Below, piece by piece: positions 1 to 10,398 of a stretch of 64,000 nt of DNA. The stretch lies in NCBI GenBank assembly GCA_030015575.1, contig CM057338.1, positions 633,570,189-633,634,188 on the forward strand, in the 5' to 3' direction. Under the pieces are notes generated by a model. It was not told the DNA's origin. It did no database searches and worked only from the letters and a program-made list of their open reading frames with translations. The stretch is from Agapanthus africanus (taxonomy: Eukaryota; Streptophyta; Magnoliopsida; Asparagales; Amaryllidaceae). Within the stretch, counting starts at the first letter, position 1; each line of letters opens with the position of its first letter. The position numbers were made by a program, and so were the translations under genes.

Positions 1-872
1 CATAGTATTCATGTTCCTCGGAACAAGAATGCGGGTATGTATACACAGTTGATTGAGGCTGAGGAAGAGGATTTTCATTAGGGTTTCGGAACGGGTGCGT
101 ATGCACAGTTGACAGTCGTCTTTTTCCAAACCCTAATGGATTTATGATATATCAATTAATAATATTAATTAAATGAAATTGTGTCATGGTTGGGTTTGTT
201 GACTTGTTGACCAAGATTGACTAGTTGACCATAGTTGAAAGTTTGACCATCATCATTACATATCAAAGATGCTCTTTGATTCTAGCAAAATCATTTAATG
301 TGTGTAATGATAATGGTCATTCCAAACCATCCATCAACTATTTCATTTACATTATTATTATTATTTTTGATAATTCATTTCTTATTATGTTATGGTTGTA
401 AAATAAAAAGCTCTCATTCTATCATAACTCTTCTCTCTCCTCTCTTCTTCTTCCTCCTCCTCTAGTTCAAGGAGCTCCCTTCTCATGTGTTGAGAATCCA
501 TCTCCTTGAGATAAAAACACCCCAAAGCCACTCTCTACTCACTCTAGGGTTAGAGGTTTAGCAAGCCAAAGATCCTAGTTCACTCAAAGTTCGAGAAAGA
601 GCCCGAAGGTTGAACCCTCAGGTGGATCCATCTTTGACGGAAGAAGGCGACGAGGAAAGCACCATCTACCCCTACAAAGGTTTCAAGAAGAAGGAGTTCA
701 AGTTAGGTATAACCTCTTTTCCGAGTAGCTAACTCTCTTTAGCTTTCTTGCTAGTTTAGTTTGGAAAAGATCCCGACTTTGTTAGTCCATGTTGCCCCAT
801 GCGCTAAAAATTTGTTTTTTTATACCGTTTCCGCCTCCCCGCAAGAACCGGGGTTGGCAACGTGGACTTACA
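1..872 (+). repeat. 5' LTR of element A (3' part only)
   Basis: Positions 1-872 match 30566-31436 nearly base for base and end in CTTACA just before the primer binding site. The rest of this LTR lies outside the window. Confidence 0.95.
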
Positions 873-873
873 G

Positions 874-886
874 TGGTATCAGAGCC
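874..886 (+). other. Primer binding site of element A
   Basis: TGGTATCAGAGCC lies one base after the LTR end. This is the usual plant copia site pairing with the 3' end of initiator tRNA-Met, which primes minus-strand DNA synthesis. Confidence 0.93.
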
Positions 887-1084
887 TTACTAAACTTAAA
901 CTAGCTTAGTAGTAAAGTGTATGGAAGTTCGATCGGAAAAATTGCAAAAACCAGAAAATCAAAACCCTAACTTTCTGTTGAAATTTTTTGTGCTCTAAAA
1001 ATAAAAAGTTTTATTCCTAAAATCGGCTCAGGGTTTTGTGAAAACACCCACCAAAAACGGTCGCCTGATTCCCTCAAACCACCG

Positions 1085-1123
1085 CGGTTCCGCGGCGATA
1101 GGTATGCATTTGCCGCGGAACCG
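1085..1123 (+). promoter_or_regulatory. GC-rich leader hairpin, element A
   Basis: The arms CGGTTCCGCGGC (1085-1096) and GCCGCGGAACCG (1112-1123) are perfectly complementary around a 15-nt loop, about 210 nt after the primer site. B, D, E and F have a hairpin at the same place. A role in RNA dimerisation or packaging is inference. Confidence 0.6.
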
Positions 1124-2260
1124 CCACCGTTTGGGATCCTCTCGTGATCGGGTTTTGTGCAGTGTTCTTTTGGTAGGGTTTTGGGATTTTTCAGATGGTT
1201 TATTTGTGCCCAGGTTTTCCAGAAAAGAAATTTGTTTTTGGGGGCCTATAAATCCGTATTTTTATCGAACTTCACTACACTTTGACTATAATCGTTATAT
1301 CTGTGATGTTTATATGTATTGAACGTCGGCTAATCGCTATATGTCGATTAGTCGGGGTTATACATATCAGTGATCTGTGTTTGATGATGGTTTGTGTATA
1401 TGAATGCGTTGGACTGTCGCGGGTGAATAGCCGGGGTGGATGTGACATGAGTGTTTCTTTTTCTTTCATTCATTGTAAAATGTAAATTGATGTAATATTA
1501 TTATTTGTATGGCCGCACAACCGGGTCGGGGTTGTAGCCGTCATTGTATAATTCTTTTTACTGTTTTTGCTCCTAGGATAGACCCATGGAGGGGTGCACA
1601 AACTACCGGGTATCTCGAAGTGCCGAGTGGCCTACTCACGGCGTTGAGGGAGGTTGCTCCACTTCGGGTACTTGGCGGGTAGTTTGCCGCACCCGTAGGG
1701 GTCTTGGGTGGGGTTTTGGCTATTCACCGCGACCGTGTAATCCGCTTTTCGTTGCAGGCTCGAAAGAATTGTGGATTCCTAGTATATCCAATGTATTCAT
1801 CTGTGATCTGTAATGTCTATCATTGCTATATATTTATAACTATTTAGGCGTTGCTTATGTTTTACAGCCGCGCTAGCCCAGCCCCCGCTCTGTCGTTAGT
1901 TAAGTAACCTAACGGGTGATGACGGGGCCCCGTGGCGAATGCGAATGGCATAAGCGTACGTCATATTTTGGTTGTTTTCTGTAATGGAAGGATTAAATGA
2001 TGGGACGCATTAAAAGAACTAATGCAAGAATATCACGCATTAAAAGAACTAATGCAAGATAATAAACTAAGCAAAAGTCGTTGGAACACTTTCGAAAAAC
2101 CACTCGGTTCTTTTCAAAACCAACTTTTAAATGCGGAGCTTGAGCCACTCCTTTTAAAAGCTATCTCGTTCCATCGATCATATCAAGTTCACTACGTTCA
2201 CGGTTTAGCCAAAACCATTCGTAGCCCTCCGTCGTTTCGTATGAATATTCAATAGTATTC

Positions 2261-2472
2261 AAGCTATGTTTGTTGACCTTCGTCAAGGCATAGTGATTGG
2301 TAGCTGTTGGGTGTTCATATGTAGCATAGATAGATGCGTTGGTTTGGGACAGTCGTATTACCTTGTTGACCTTCGTCAAGGGTATATACGGGTGGGTTCA
2401 AATTAACCTGGAAAATGACGGGCAGAACTTGACATGTGACTTATGATTTGTTGACCTTCGTCAAGGTCATAA
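2261..2472 (+). promoter_or_regulatory. Triple stem-loop array upstream of gag, element A
   Basis: TTGAC-CTTC-GTCAA occurs three times, at 2273-2286, 2366-2379 and 2451-2464. Each copy sits inside a second, different outer stem: CTATG/CATAG, CGTAT/ATACG and CTTATGA/TCATAAG. The spacing (93 then 85 nt) is almost the same in B, D, E and F. It is probably an RNA structure of the genomic transcript; the function is unknown. Confidence 0.7.
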
Positions 2473-2934
2473 GAGCATGGGAAAAAAATCCACATCGGGA
2501 GTTTCATAAGTACTGAAACTTGCTAGATTTGCATACCATTTGGAGTGTGATGATTATGGTAGGATTCCTTCATTTTCGTCACGCAATGATATTTGGATCC
2601 CGATCCTACTGTGAGTATATGCTACTCCTCGGGAAATTTCTCACTAAACGATCAATGCTATAAACCTAGTAGGTGTCAAGAAAGGTGTTAGCGGGGCTAC
2701 GCCCCCAGGGAAAAGAGGTTCTTAAATTAAGGAACTTCGCGAAAGCGTTCGAAAACCTCCCTCGAAGTACCGACACTGGCCTGGCTGAACGGTTAAGCAA
2801 GTATTGTGCGGTGGGATTGATCCCGGCTAATTCTTCCTTTATGGTTTGAGGAAGGATTCGAGAGACAGTGGGAGCCATCCTGTTTAGACAAATTAAAAAC
2901 CATTCTAAACTTGCAAGAGAATCGTGCTGAGTGT

Positions 2935-2958
2935 TTCTTCTCTCTCTCCTAATTGCAG
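2935..2958 (+). promoter_or_regulatory. Candidate 3' splice acceptor before gag, element A
   Basis: A pyrimidine-rich run, a CTAAT branch-like motif and a CAG end at 2958, 12 nt before the gag ATG at 2971. The same arrangement lies upstream of gag in B, D, E and F. No matching donor was identified, so splicing is only a hypothesis. Confidence 0.4.
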
Positions 2959-2970
2959 CGACCAATCAAC

Positions 2971-5797
2971 ATGACTGGACTTAAGTTACTTCTAGATAAA
3001 AACATACTGACAGGGCCAAACTACAAAGATTGGCTCAGGAATGTCAAAATGGCAATCACTTACGACAAGCTGGGGTATCTTCTTACCACCAAAGCTCCCC
3101 CCGTCCCAGGTCGCACCTCCAGCGTCGCGGATAAGGAAATCCGTAAGACTTGGGAGATTGATTGCGCGAAGGCCAAGTGCCTCGTGCTTGCCTCTATGGA
3201 CAACGAACATCAGATGAGGCACGAGAATATGGACCTGGAATCCATATTTCTCCATACAAAAGAACTGTATGGAGAGCAGTCTCGTATCGCAAGATACGAA
3301 ATGTCGAAGAAGTTATTTTCGGCAAGATTGGCCGTCGGATCATCAGTAGCGGAACACGTGCTTAAGATGATTGGCTACATTGAGGAGCTCGCAGAACTTG
3401 GGACCACGTTGGAGAGTGAGCTCTATACGGACTTGATTCTCCAGTCCCTTCCTTCCATTTACGCCCAGTTTATACTAAACTTCAACTTACAAGAAAAAGA
3501 AGTTGAACTTTCAGAACTCCTCAACATGCTGAGGAGAGCAGAGGGCACCCTACAGAAAAGTAGGGAAACACCCACTTTGTTTGTAGGAGGATCTTCTTCT
3601 TCTAGGACCAAGGCGAAAGCCAAGGAAAAGAAGAAGAAAACCCCCGCCAAACCAAGGGGCAGTGTTAGTAAAGTGGATACGAAGGGAAAGGAAAAGGCAA
3701 CAAAGATAGCGGGGAAGCTTGTGGGTAAAGAAGAATGCTTCTATTGTCATAAAAGTGGACACTGGAAGAAAGATTGCAGGGCTTGGAAAGCCAGGACACA
3801 GGAACTGAAGCAGGTTGCGGCTTCGGCTTCAGGTGTGTATGTTATTGAAAACTGTCTTTCGATAAACTCTACTTCCTGGGTATTGGATACCGGATCAGGA
3901 TCTCATATCTGTAATTCTTTGCAGGCGTTGAGAAACCGTAGGTTTTTGAAGGCAGGTGACATGACCCTCAGAGTTGCGAACGGAGCTAGCATGGATGCTA
4001 AGGCCGTGGGGGACTATCACCTGGGAATGACAGATGGGCATGTTTTGGTTTTGCGTAATTGCTTTTTTGTACCCAACGCAACTTGTAATATCATTTCTGT
4101 ATCTTTGGTTTCTAAAGAAGGTTATGAATTTGCGTTTGTAAGTAATGTTGTAAACATTCACCTTAATCAAGTTCTGATTGGGTCAGGTACACTGAGCAAT
4201 GGTATATACGTATTAAACCAACCACAGATTTTCAATGTCCAGAATACACACAAAAAAAAGTCTCCAGATATCAATCAGGCTTTCTTATGGCATTGTAGAC
4301 TGGGTCACATCAATGAGACACGGTTGACTAAGTTACATAAAGAGGGATACTTGGATCCGTTCGAGTATCAGTCTTATGCCACTTGTGAATCTTGTCTCAT
4401 GGGAAAGATGACTAAGACTCCGTTCACTGGACACGGAGAAAGAGCAAGCGAGCTCTTGGGACTCATACACAGTGACGTGTGTGGTCCAATGTCTACACAT
4501 GCGCGAAGCGGTTATTCGTACTTCATTACTTTCACAGATGATTTCTCTAGGTATGGACATGTCTTCTTGATGAAGCACAAATCCGAGGCCTTTGAGAAAT
4601 TTCGCGAATACAAGAATGAAGTTGAAAACCAAACAGGCAAAAGTATTAAGATTCTAAGATCGGATCGAGGTGGAGAATACTTAAGTGTCGAGTTCCTGAA
4701 CTATTTAAAAGAGAATGGAATTCTCTCTCAGCGTACTCCTCCATACACTCCGCAACATAACGGTGTATCGGAAAGGAGGAATCGAACCCTTTTGGATATG
4801 GTTCGTTCCATGATGAGTAAGGCTGAGTTACCGCGATCTTTCTGGGGTTATGCACTAGAAGCAGCTGCATATCTCTTGAACAAAGCTCCCACCAAGACTG
4901 TGCCTACCACTCCATATCAGATGTGGAGTGGTAAGAAACCCTGTCTTAAGTACCTTAAGATATGAGGATGTCCAGCTTTTGTAAAAAAGCAGCATGCAGA
5001 CAAGCTCGAGGCACGTTAAGTACAGTGTAAGTTTGTTGGATACCCAAAGAACTCCAGGGGGTATCTTTTCTATTCCGCTGAGGAACAAAAGGTTTTTGTT
5101 TCTCAACATGCCCGCTTCTTGGAAACTGAGTTTTTGGAAACCCAGATAAGTGGGAGCGCAATAGAACTGGAAGAAATTCCAGAACCACAAGCTATTACTG
5201 AAAGCTTGGAAGAGTCAGTAGTTTCAAAAGAACAGGACATTCCTACGCCACTCCGCAGGAGTAGTAGGCAGTCTCATCCGCCCGAGAGATACTACGGTTT
5301 TCTCATAGACGGGGATAGAGAGGATTGCATCATAGATTATGATGAGCCTACTAGCTTCCAGCAGGCCGTTCAGAGCGTTGACTCGGTAAAATGGCTGGAT
5401 GCAATGCGGATCGAAATGGAGTCCATGTACACCAACAAAGTATGGACGTTGGACATTGCTCCAGACGGTGTAAAACCCGTAGGATGCAAGTGGATCTTCA
5501 AAAGGAATATTGGTGTAGATGGACAGGTTGAGACCTATAAAGCTAGACTTGTAGCAAAGGGTTTCCGTCAAAGACCTGGTTTGGACTATGACGAAACCTT
5601 TTCTCCAGTGGCTATGCTGAAATCCATTCGGATCCTTCTTGCCATTGCTGCTTTCCACGATTATGAGATTTGGCAGATGGATGTAAAAACCGCTTTTCTA
5701 AATGGAAATTTAGAGGAGTGTGTCTATATGGACCAGCCAGAGGGTTTCATTCAGAGTGGGAGCAGCGGAAAGGTGTGCAAGTTGCTTAAGTCCATTT
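2971..5797 (+). pseudogene. gag-pol part 1 of element A (gag, protease, integrase, start of RT)
   Basis: Translation starts at ATG 2971; the longer frame beginning at 2953 opens with TTG. Gag comes first, with a CCHC zinc knuckle at residues 256-269 (CFYCHKSGHWKKDC). The aspartic protease motif DTGSGSH begins near residue 306. Integrase follows, with its HHCC zinc-binding region near 4290-4400 and the DDFSRYG, RSDRGGEY and PQHNGVSER core motifs. RT begins near 5470 (VKPVGCKWIF, then WQMDVKTAFLNG). Two in-frame stops break it: TGA at 4963-4965, where relatives have TGG, and TAA at 5017-5019. The frame is otherwise open until element B begins at 5798. The polyprotein would form particles and copy and integrate the element. 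Confidence 0.92.
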
Positions 5798-7895
5798 TGT
5801 TGGATATATGTATGCCCTAGAGGCCATTATGTGATAGTGGATGTATCTATACATGTATATATATTCAGTTTGCATTCTTGCTCGACATGATAGTATGCTA
5901 TCTGGTTATTCTTTATCTGACATGTTTATTTGATCATGCTTCTATTCATTCATACATGCTGATAAAGCCCTAAGGATATCGGCTTGACTACTCTGATTAT
6001 GATGGAGATCATACTAGTGGGACATCTGTAGTCTATAAGCATATCCTGGAACGTCCCTAGTCGTAGGTATATCGAGACGGGGCATTGATATACCAGAGTA
6101 GACTAGCGTATGTGATACTAGACCCATACGATGGGCGATGGATGTTCCCACATTCATCGATGTTTGACATCGAGATCATATACGGGTGCTCAGTGGTGAC
6201 TGGGTACACTGGACGGACTCACCGAGAACTCCTATATGGAATTATATCTATCGTCGGATAGCAGTTGTCAGGTGACACTGGTACATGTTAGTCTGTAGAT
6301 CCGAGATCGTCATGGAGTCTTGTATGTTCTCCCACTGCACTTTGATTGCCACCCTACCACGGCTCTACTGAGTCGTGCAAACAGGTGGCCGTTGGGTACA
6401 GTCCCGAGACATACGAAGACGATGAGCGATAGGAGAGGTTTCGTCTCTCCCGGTATTGGGAGTTGATGCTGTGCAGTGCCCGACTGGTTATAACAGCAAG
6501 TCCCTGGCCAGGGCTGCTGAGATTTGCTGATAAGTGTTATCAGTAGTTTCTCGATCTGTTATAGACCATTCATCGACACGACTTATTGAGTTATTGGGGT
6601 CGACGTCACCATCCCTAGGCTCGATATGCAGCATATCTGACGAAGAGACCGGACTGTACGGTAGTGTTGCCGGATGGCTCGACGGGAGTTGTAACAGGTT
6701 CGCTTGTTGTCTTCTGATCGCTCAATACCCGGGTGGCCGTTACGTTTAGCTGACCGCTTGCGGCTTGAGGGTACTTGATATGATCATTACCCTCTGCCGG
6801 CGTATTGACGAGTCTTAGAGTCCCACAAAGGAGTTACTCAGTCCAGGCGAAACGTTGTGGTGCGCGTATGCGATATGCGCATGCACCCGATTGAAATGTG
6901 CGTATATGATACTGTACATTGATCGGGCGGCTTGCATTTGGTAGGGTCATTTGTGATATGGCCGGATTGATAAATCAAAAGTTGATTTATCATTTAACCA
7001 TTAGTTTTTCTCACTTGAAAACCTTTTCAAGGATGATGGATGTGTGCATGCATGTGTGTTTATCTTTCTTTCTTTCATGCTAGTTTCTTGCACATATGGA
7101 TGTGCATACATACACACATACATACAACCATCCATCATGGTTGTTAGCATATGGAAATGGTGGCAATGCTAGACTCACACCATAGATTATTTAATGGATT
7201 ATTATTTGATTATGGATTTAAAAAGAAAATGAAAAGGAAAGGATAATTATGCTAATTTCTGCATGCTTCTTCTAACCTAACCATGCTCACCTACCACTAA
7301 ACCATGGTTATCCTTTCCTTTATCATTCTAAACCCAAGTTAAATTAATCATCTATCATTTAATCATGGTTGGAGTCAAGAAGGAATAAATATATATAGTG
7401 ATATTTATTTTCTTTTGCAAGCTTAACCTTATGGTTATCATTTTTACCTCTTGAAAAGAAATAGCCACCATTTTCATCCTCCTTCATCTTCTCCTCTCTA
7501 GTTTTTTCTAGTGAGTCAAACACAATCAAAGAAAGGTTTTTGAAGTGAGATCCAAAGCCACAACAACATTCTACACAAGCTTAGCCGTTTTGTTTAGAGT
7601 GTTATCTTCGGTTTGACGAAGTAGCGAGCTTGGACGGAAAACTCCGGGTGGATCGTCGTGGACGCAAGAGGACGACGAGTGAACCTTCTTCCAACACCCT
7701 AGAGCCTAAGGAGTCTTGCAAAGGGGAGATACAAAGGTTGTAGCCTTCAAACCCTAGATTTTTCTAGTTTAAAGTTTACTAAACCTAATTTTCTAGGATC
7801 GATCCACTTGCGTGTTAGTTTAGCACCTTAAAAATTATAACTTTGGGTCATGTGATGCTTCAAAACACTTCATAGGGTGCTATACTAACCTTACA
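5798..7895 (+). repeat. 5' LTR of element B
   Basis: It pairs with 14339-16436 at equal length and about 99% identity, running from TGTTGG to CTTACA. It contains the palindrome CCCTGGCCAGGG at 6502-6513 and the box GACCGGACTGTACGG near 6647-6661, both shared with the other copia LTRs here. Confidence 0.95.
7385..7397 (+). promoter_or_regulatory. Candidate TATA box in 5' LTR of B
   Basis: TAAATATATATAG lies about 500 bp before the LTR end, followed by a TC-rich stretch. It is repeated in the 3' LTR near 15926-15938. It is a plausible RNA polymerase II promoter core, but the transcription start cannot be read from the sequence. Confidence 0.35.
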
Positions 7896-7896
7896 T

Positions 7897-7909
7897 TGGT
7901 ATCAGAGCC
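7897..7909 (+). other. Primer binding site of element B
   Basis: TGGTATCAGAGCC lies one base after the 5' LTR and has the same initiator tRNA-Met type as element A. Confidence 0.93.
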
Positions 7910-8095
7910 GACCTAGAACATTAGGCGACCTTTTTGCGAAGTAAAAAGTCCGATCGAAACAAAAATACGACTTTTAAAGATGCTCTCTGGAAATTTTTTA
8001 AAAACTGACTTTTTTCAGAATTAAAAATTCTCAAAAAAATAGAGCAGGTAAAAATTAGACAATCTGGAAAATTCGAGCCAGTGAACAGTAACTTT

Positions 8096-8143
8096 GGCCG
8101 CGGAAGCGCGGCATAAGCAAGCTTAGGCCGCGCATCCGCGGCC
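8096..8143 (+). promoter_or_regulatory. GC-rich leader hairpin, element B
   Basis: The arms 8096-8112 and 8127-8143 are complementary at 16 of 17 positions around a 14-nt loop, about 190 nt after the primer site. It corresponds in position to the hairpins in A, D, E and F. Confidence 0.6.
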
Positions 8144-9744
8144 ATATAAGCGGCTCTTTGACAATTTTTTGCACAGTAATTTTCTTTACCTACTACAGTA
8201 TATTTTGAGTATATTTAATCTGAATCTGCTGTTGAAAAATTCTGGAGATGTTTTTAGACTCGTGGTTTCGATCGGAATTTTCATTTCGCTTTCTTTTCCG
8301 GGCAAACTAGAAAGTATTGAAGTGTTTGAACGGATATCATTTACTCAATATTCACGAGGTTTAAATAGTTTGGAGATGCGTGCAAGTCTTTTTGCGGTGG
8401 TCCCTCTAGAAGACAACAAACCTTAACTCGATTATGTGACCGTCTCGAACTGCCCTTTGAACCATAGGGTTTGGGGCAGTACGGCGTGCCACATGTGAGG
8501 CGTTGGCTTGACCCTTCTACGGCTGGACCGCCGCTACTGTGTCACACTCCGGATTTTTGAACCCTGCTCAAGTGTTGAGCTTTAGTGAATCTTGGGTGCT
8601 TGATAGTTCGTTCGAAAACTTTAATACTGTCTGTTTATCTGGAATGTGATACAATATGTGGAATTCATATAGTGTAGGCATGAAATACGAAATATGTGAT
8701 ATTTCGCATTTATGATGTCTAAAGAGAATCTAGATTCCAAATATTGTAGTTTTACACTTTCTTTTCTGTGACCGTAAGTGTAGTATGTTAGATATCGCCG
8801 GTTTCGTTGCTATACATCAACGACAATCGGGGTACGCATACTTACTTACGTTGGTGATATGTGATATTCTGTGTTGCTGAGATATGATGTGTAGGATTGT
8901 CGCGATTGAATAGCCGGGGGGTTTTGTGAGATGAGAGCTTTATATTTTCATTCATGTAAATTCAAATGTAATGTAATATTCTTTTATTTGGGGGAACTTC
9001 CAGGTTGCGGTTGTGTCACCAGTGTTGTATATTATTTACTTTTCCGCATTAGGATGGACCCAAGGAGGGGAGCAAAGGTGACCGGGTTCTGGGGTTCAGT
9101 GGGAGGCCATCTCGAGGAGTCGAGACCGGGTCTCCTAAACTCCAGGATTGGTAGGGTCACTTGCCACTCTCGTAGGGGTCCAGGGTGTGGGCTTGGCTAT
9201 TCATCGCGACTGTGGAATCCGTATTTTCTATTCTGGCTAAATACTAAATACGGACGTCCTAGTATATCCCACGTTATATCTATATTTCTGCTGCCTGTGT
9301 TCTGTGAAATCTGAGACGAATGACTTATTATATATATGATATATAGTAGACGTTGCTTATGTTTTACACCCGTGCTAGTCCCGTCCCGGTATGCCGTTAG
9401 TTAAGTAACCTAACGGTGCATAACGGAACATTGCGGCGAATGCGGATGGCATAAGCGTACGTGTTATTTTCGTTTCTTTTCTGTGATTGGCTTAAGGACT
9501 TAAATGATGGGATTACATTAATGTGATTAATGTAAAGAAAATAAACCTAAAAGATGTTGTAGAATCGGATTTAAAAACTACTCGGCTATTTATGAAAAAG
9601 CTATATTTCAAAACTGCGGAGCTTAAGCCACTCCTTTTGAAAACTGTTTGATTCTACAACGATATCAAGTTCAAAGCGTTAAAGATTTTCTTAAAAATCA
9701 TTCGCAACCCTCCGTCATTTTAGGAAGTAGAGTACTTAGTATTC

Positions 9745-9952
9745 GTGCTACGTTTGTTGACTTTAGTTAAGGCGTAGTGTACGGTAGCTAAGTGATGTCT
9801 TCCTGCAATGCATATGATGCAGATTAATTAGGACATTCATGCGACTTTGTTGACCATAGTTAAGGGTCATATGGGTGGGTCTAATTGATCAAGAAATGAA
9901 GGGTAGAACTTGACTGGTACTTATGATTTGTTGACCATAGTTAAGGTCATAA
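9745..9952 (+). promoter_or_regulatory. Triple stem-loop array upstream of gag, element B
   Basis: Stem-loops TTGAC-NNNN-GTTAA lie at 9757-9770, 9850-9863 and 9931-9944, with loops TTTA, CATA and CATA. One G-C pair of A's stem is a G-U wobble here. The first outer stem is CTACG/CGTAG, a paired change from CTATG/CATAG in A. The spacing is 93 and 81 nt. Confidence 0.7.
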
Positions 9953-10398
9953 GTACTAGGGGTAAAAATTACATCGGGAATTTCAAGTGTTGAAATTTGC
10001 AATGAGATTGCATACCTTCCATGTGATGGTTGGATCCCGATCCCACTGTGGGCAATAGTTGCTCCTAGGAGAGTTTTACAGTTTACAATTAGCTAACTCA
10101 TTAAGTGTCTAGAAAGGTGTTAACGGGGCTCCGCCTCTGGGAAAACGAGGTTTACTCTAATTAGGTCTGTGCGAAAGCACGGGGAACCTCCCTCAAAGTA
10201 CCGACACTGGCCTGGCTGAACGGTTAGCGAAGTTGTAGACTGTAATTAATCCTGGCTAGTTTTTCTTTTTAAGGTTTGAAAGAAAAACTTGATAAAAAGC
10301 AGTGGGAAACATCGATTAGACAAGATAATAAACCAATCTAATCTGTGCAAGAGCTTTCGCTGAGTGTATTCTTTTCTCTCTCTTAATGGCAGATACCA

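Larger units (their letters stand above)
887..2970 (+). other. Long untranslated leader of element A
   Basis: About 2.1 kb lies between the primer site and the gag start. It has no convincing gene, but it contains a GC-rich hairpin (1085-1123), a CGTTAG/CTAACG stem-loop (1894-1914), a small ORF (1586-1813) similar to ones in B and D, three spaced stem-loops (2261-2472), and a pyrimidine tract ending in CAG just before the gag ATG. Long leaders of this size are usual in the Angela/BARE-1 lineage. Confidence 0.8.
7910..10398 (+). other. Leader of element B
   Basis: This is a 2.5-kb leader without a recognised gene. It holds a GC-rich hairpin (8096-8143), a block near 8396-8545 shared with E and with the interior of C, a small ORF (8931-9314) whose middle part resembles the leader ORFs of A and D, a CCGTTAG/CTAACGG stem-loop (9394-9416), three spaced stem-loops (about 9745-9950) and a pyrimidine tract ending in CAG at 10391. 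Confidence 0.8.

Noticed and set aside
874-886. Possible tRNA-related sequence
   Set aside because: TGGTATCAGAGCC is only the primer site complementary to a tRNA 3' end; there is no cloverleaf.
6534-6749. A 71-codon ORF found identically at 15075-15290
   Set aside because: Both copies lie in B's LTRs, so identity reflects LTR duplication, not protein conservation.
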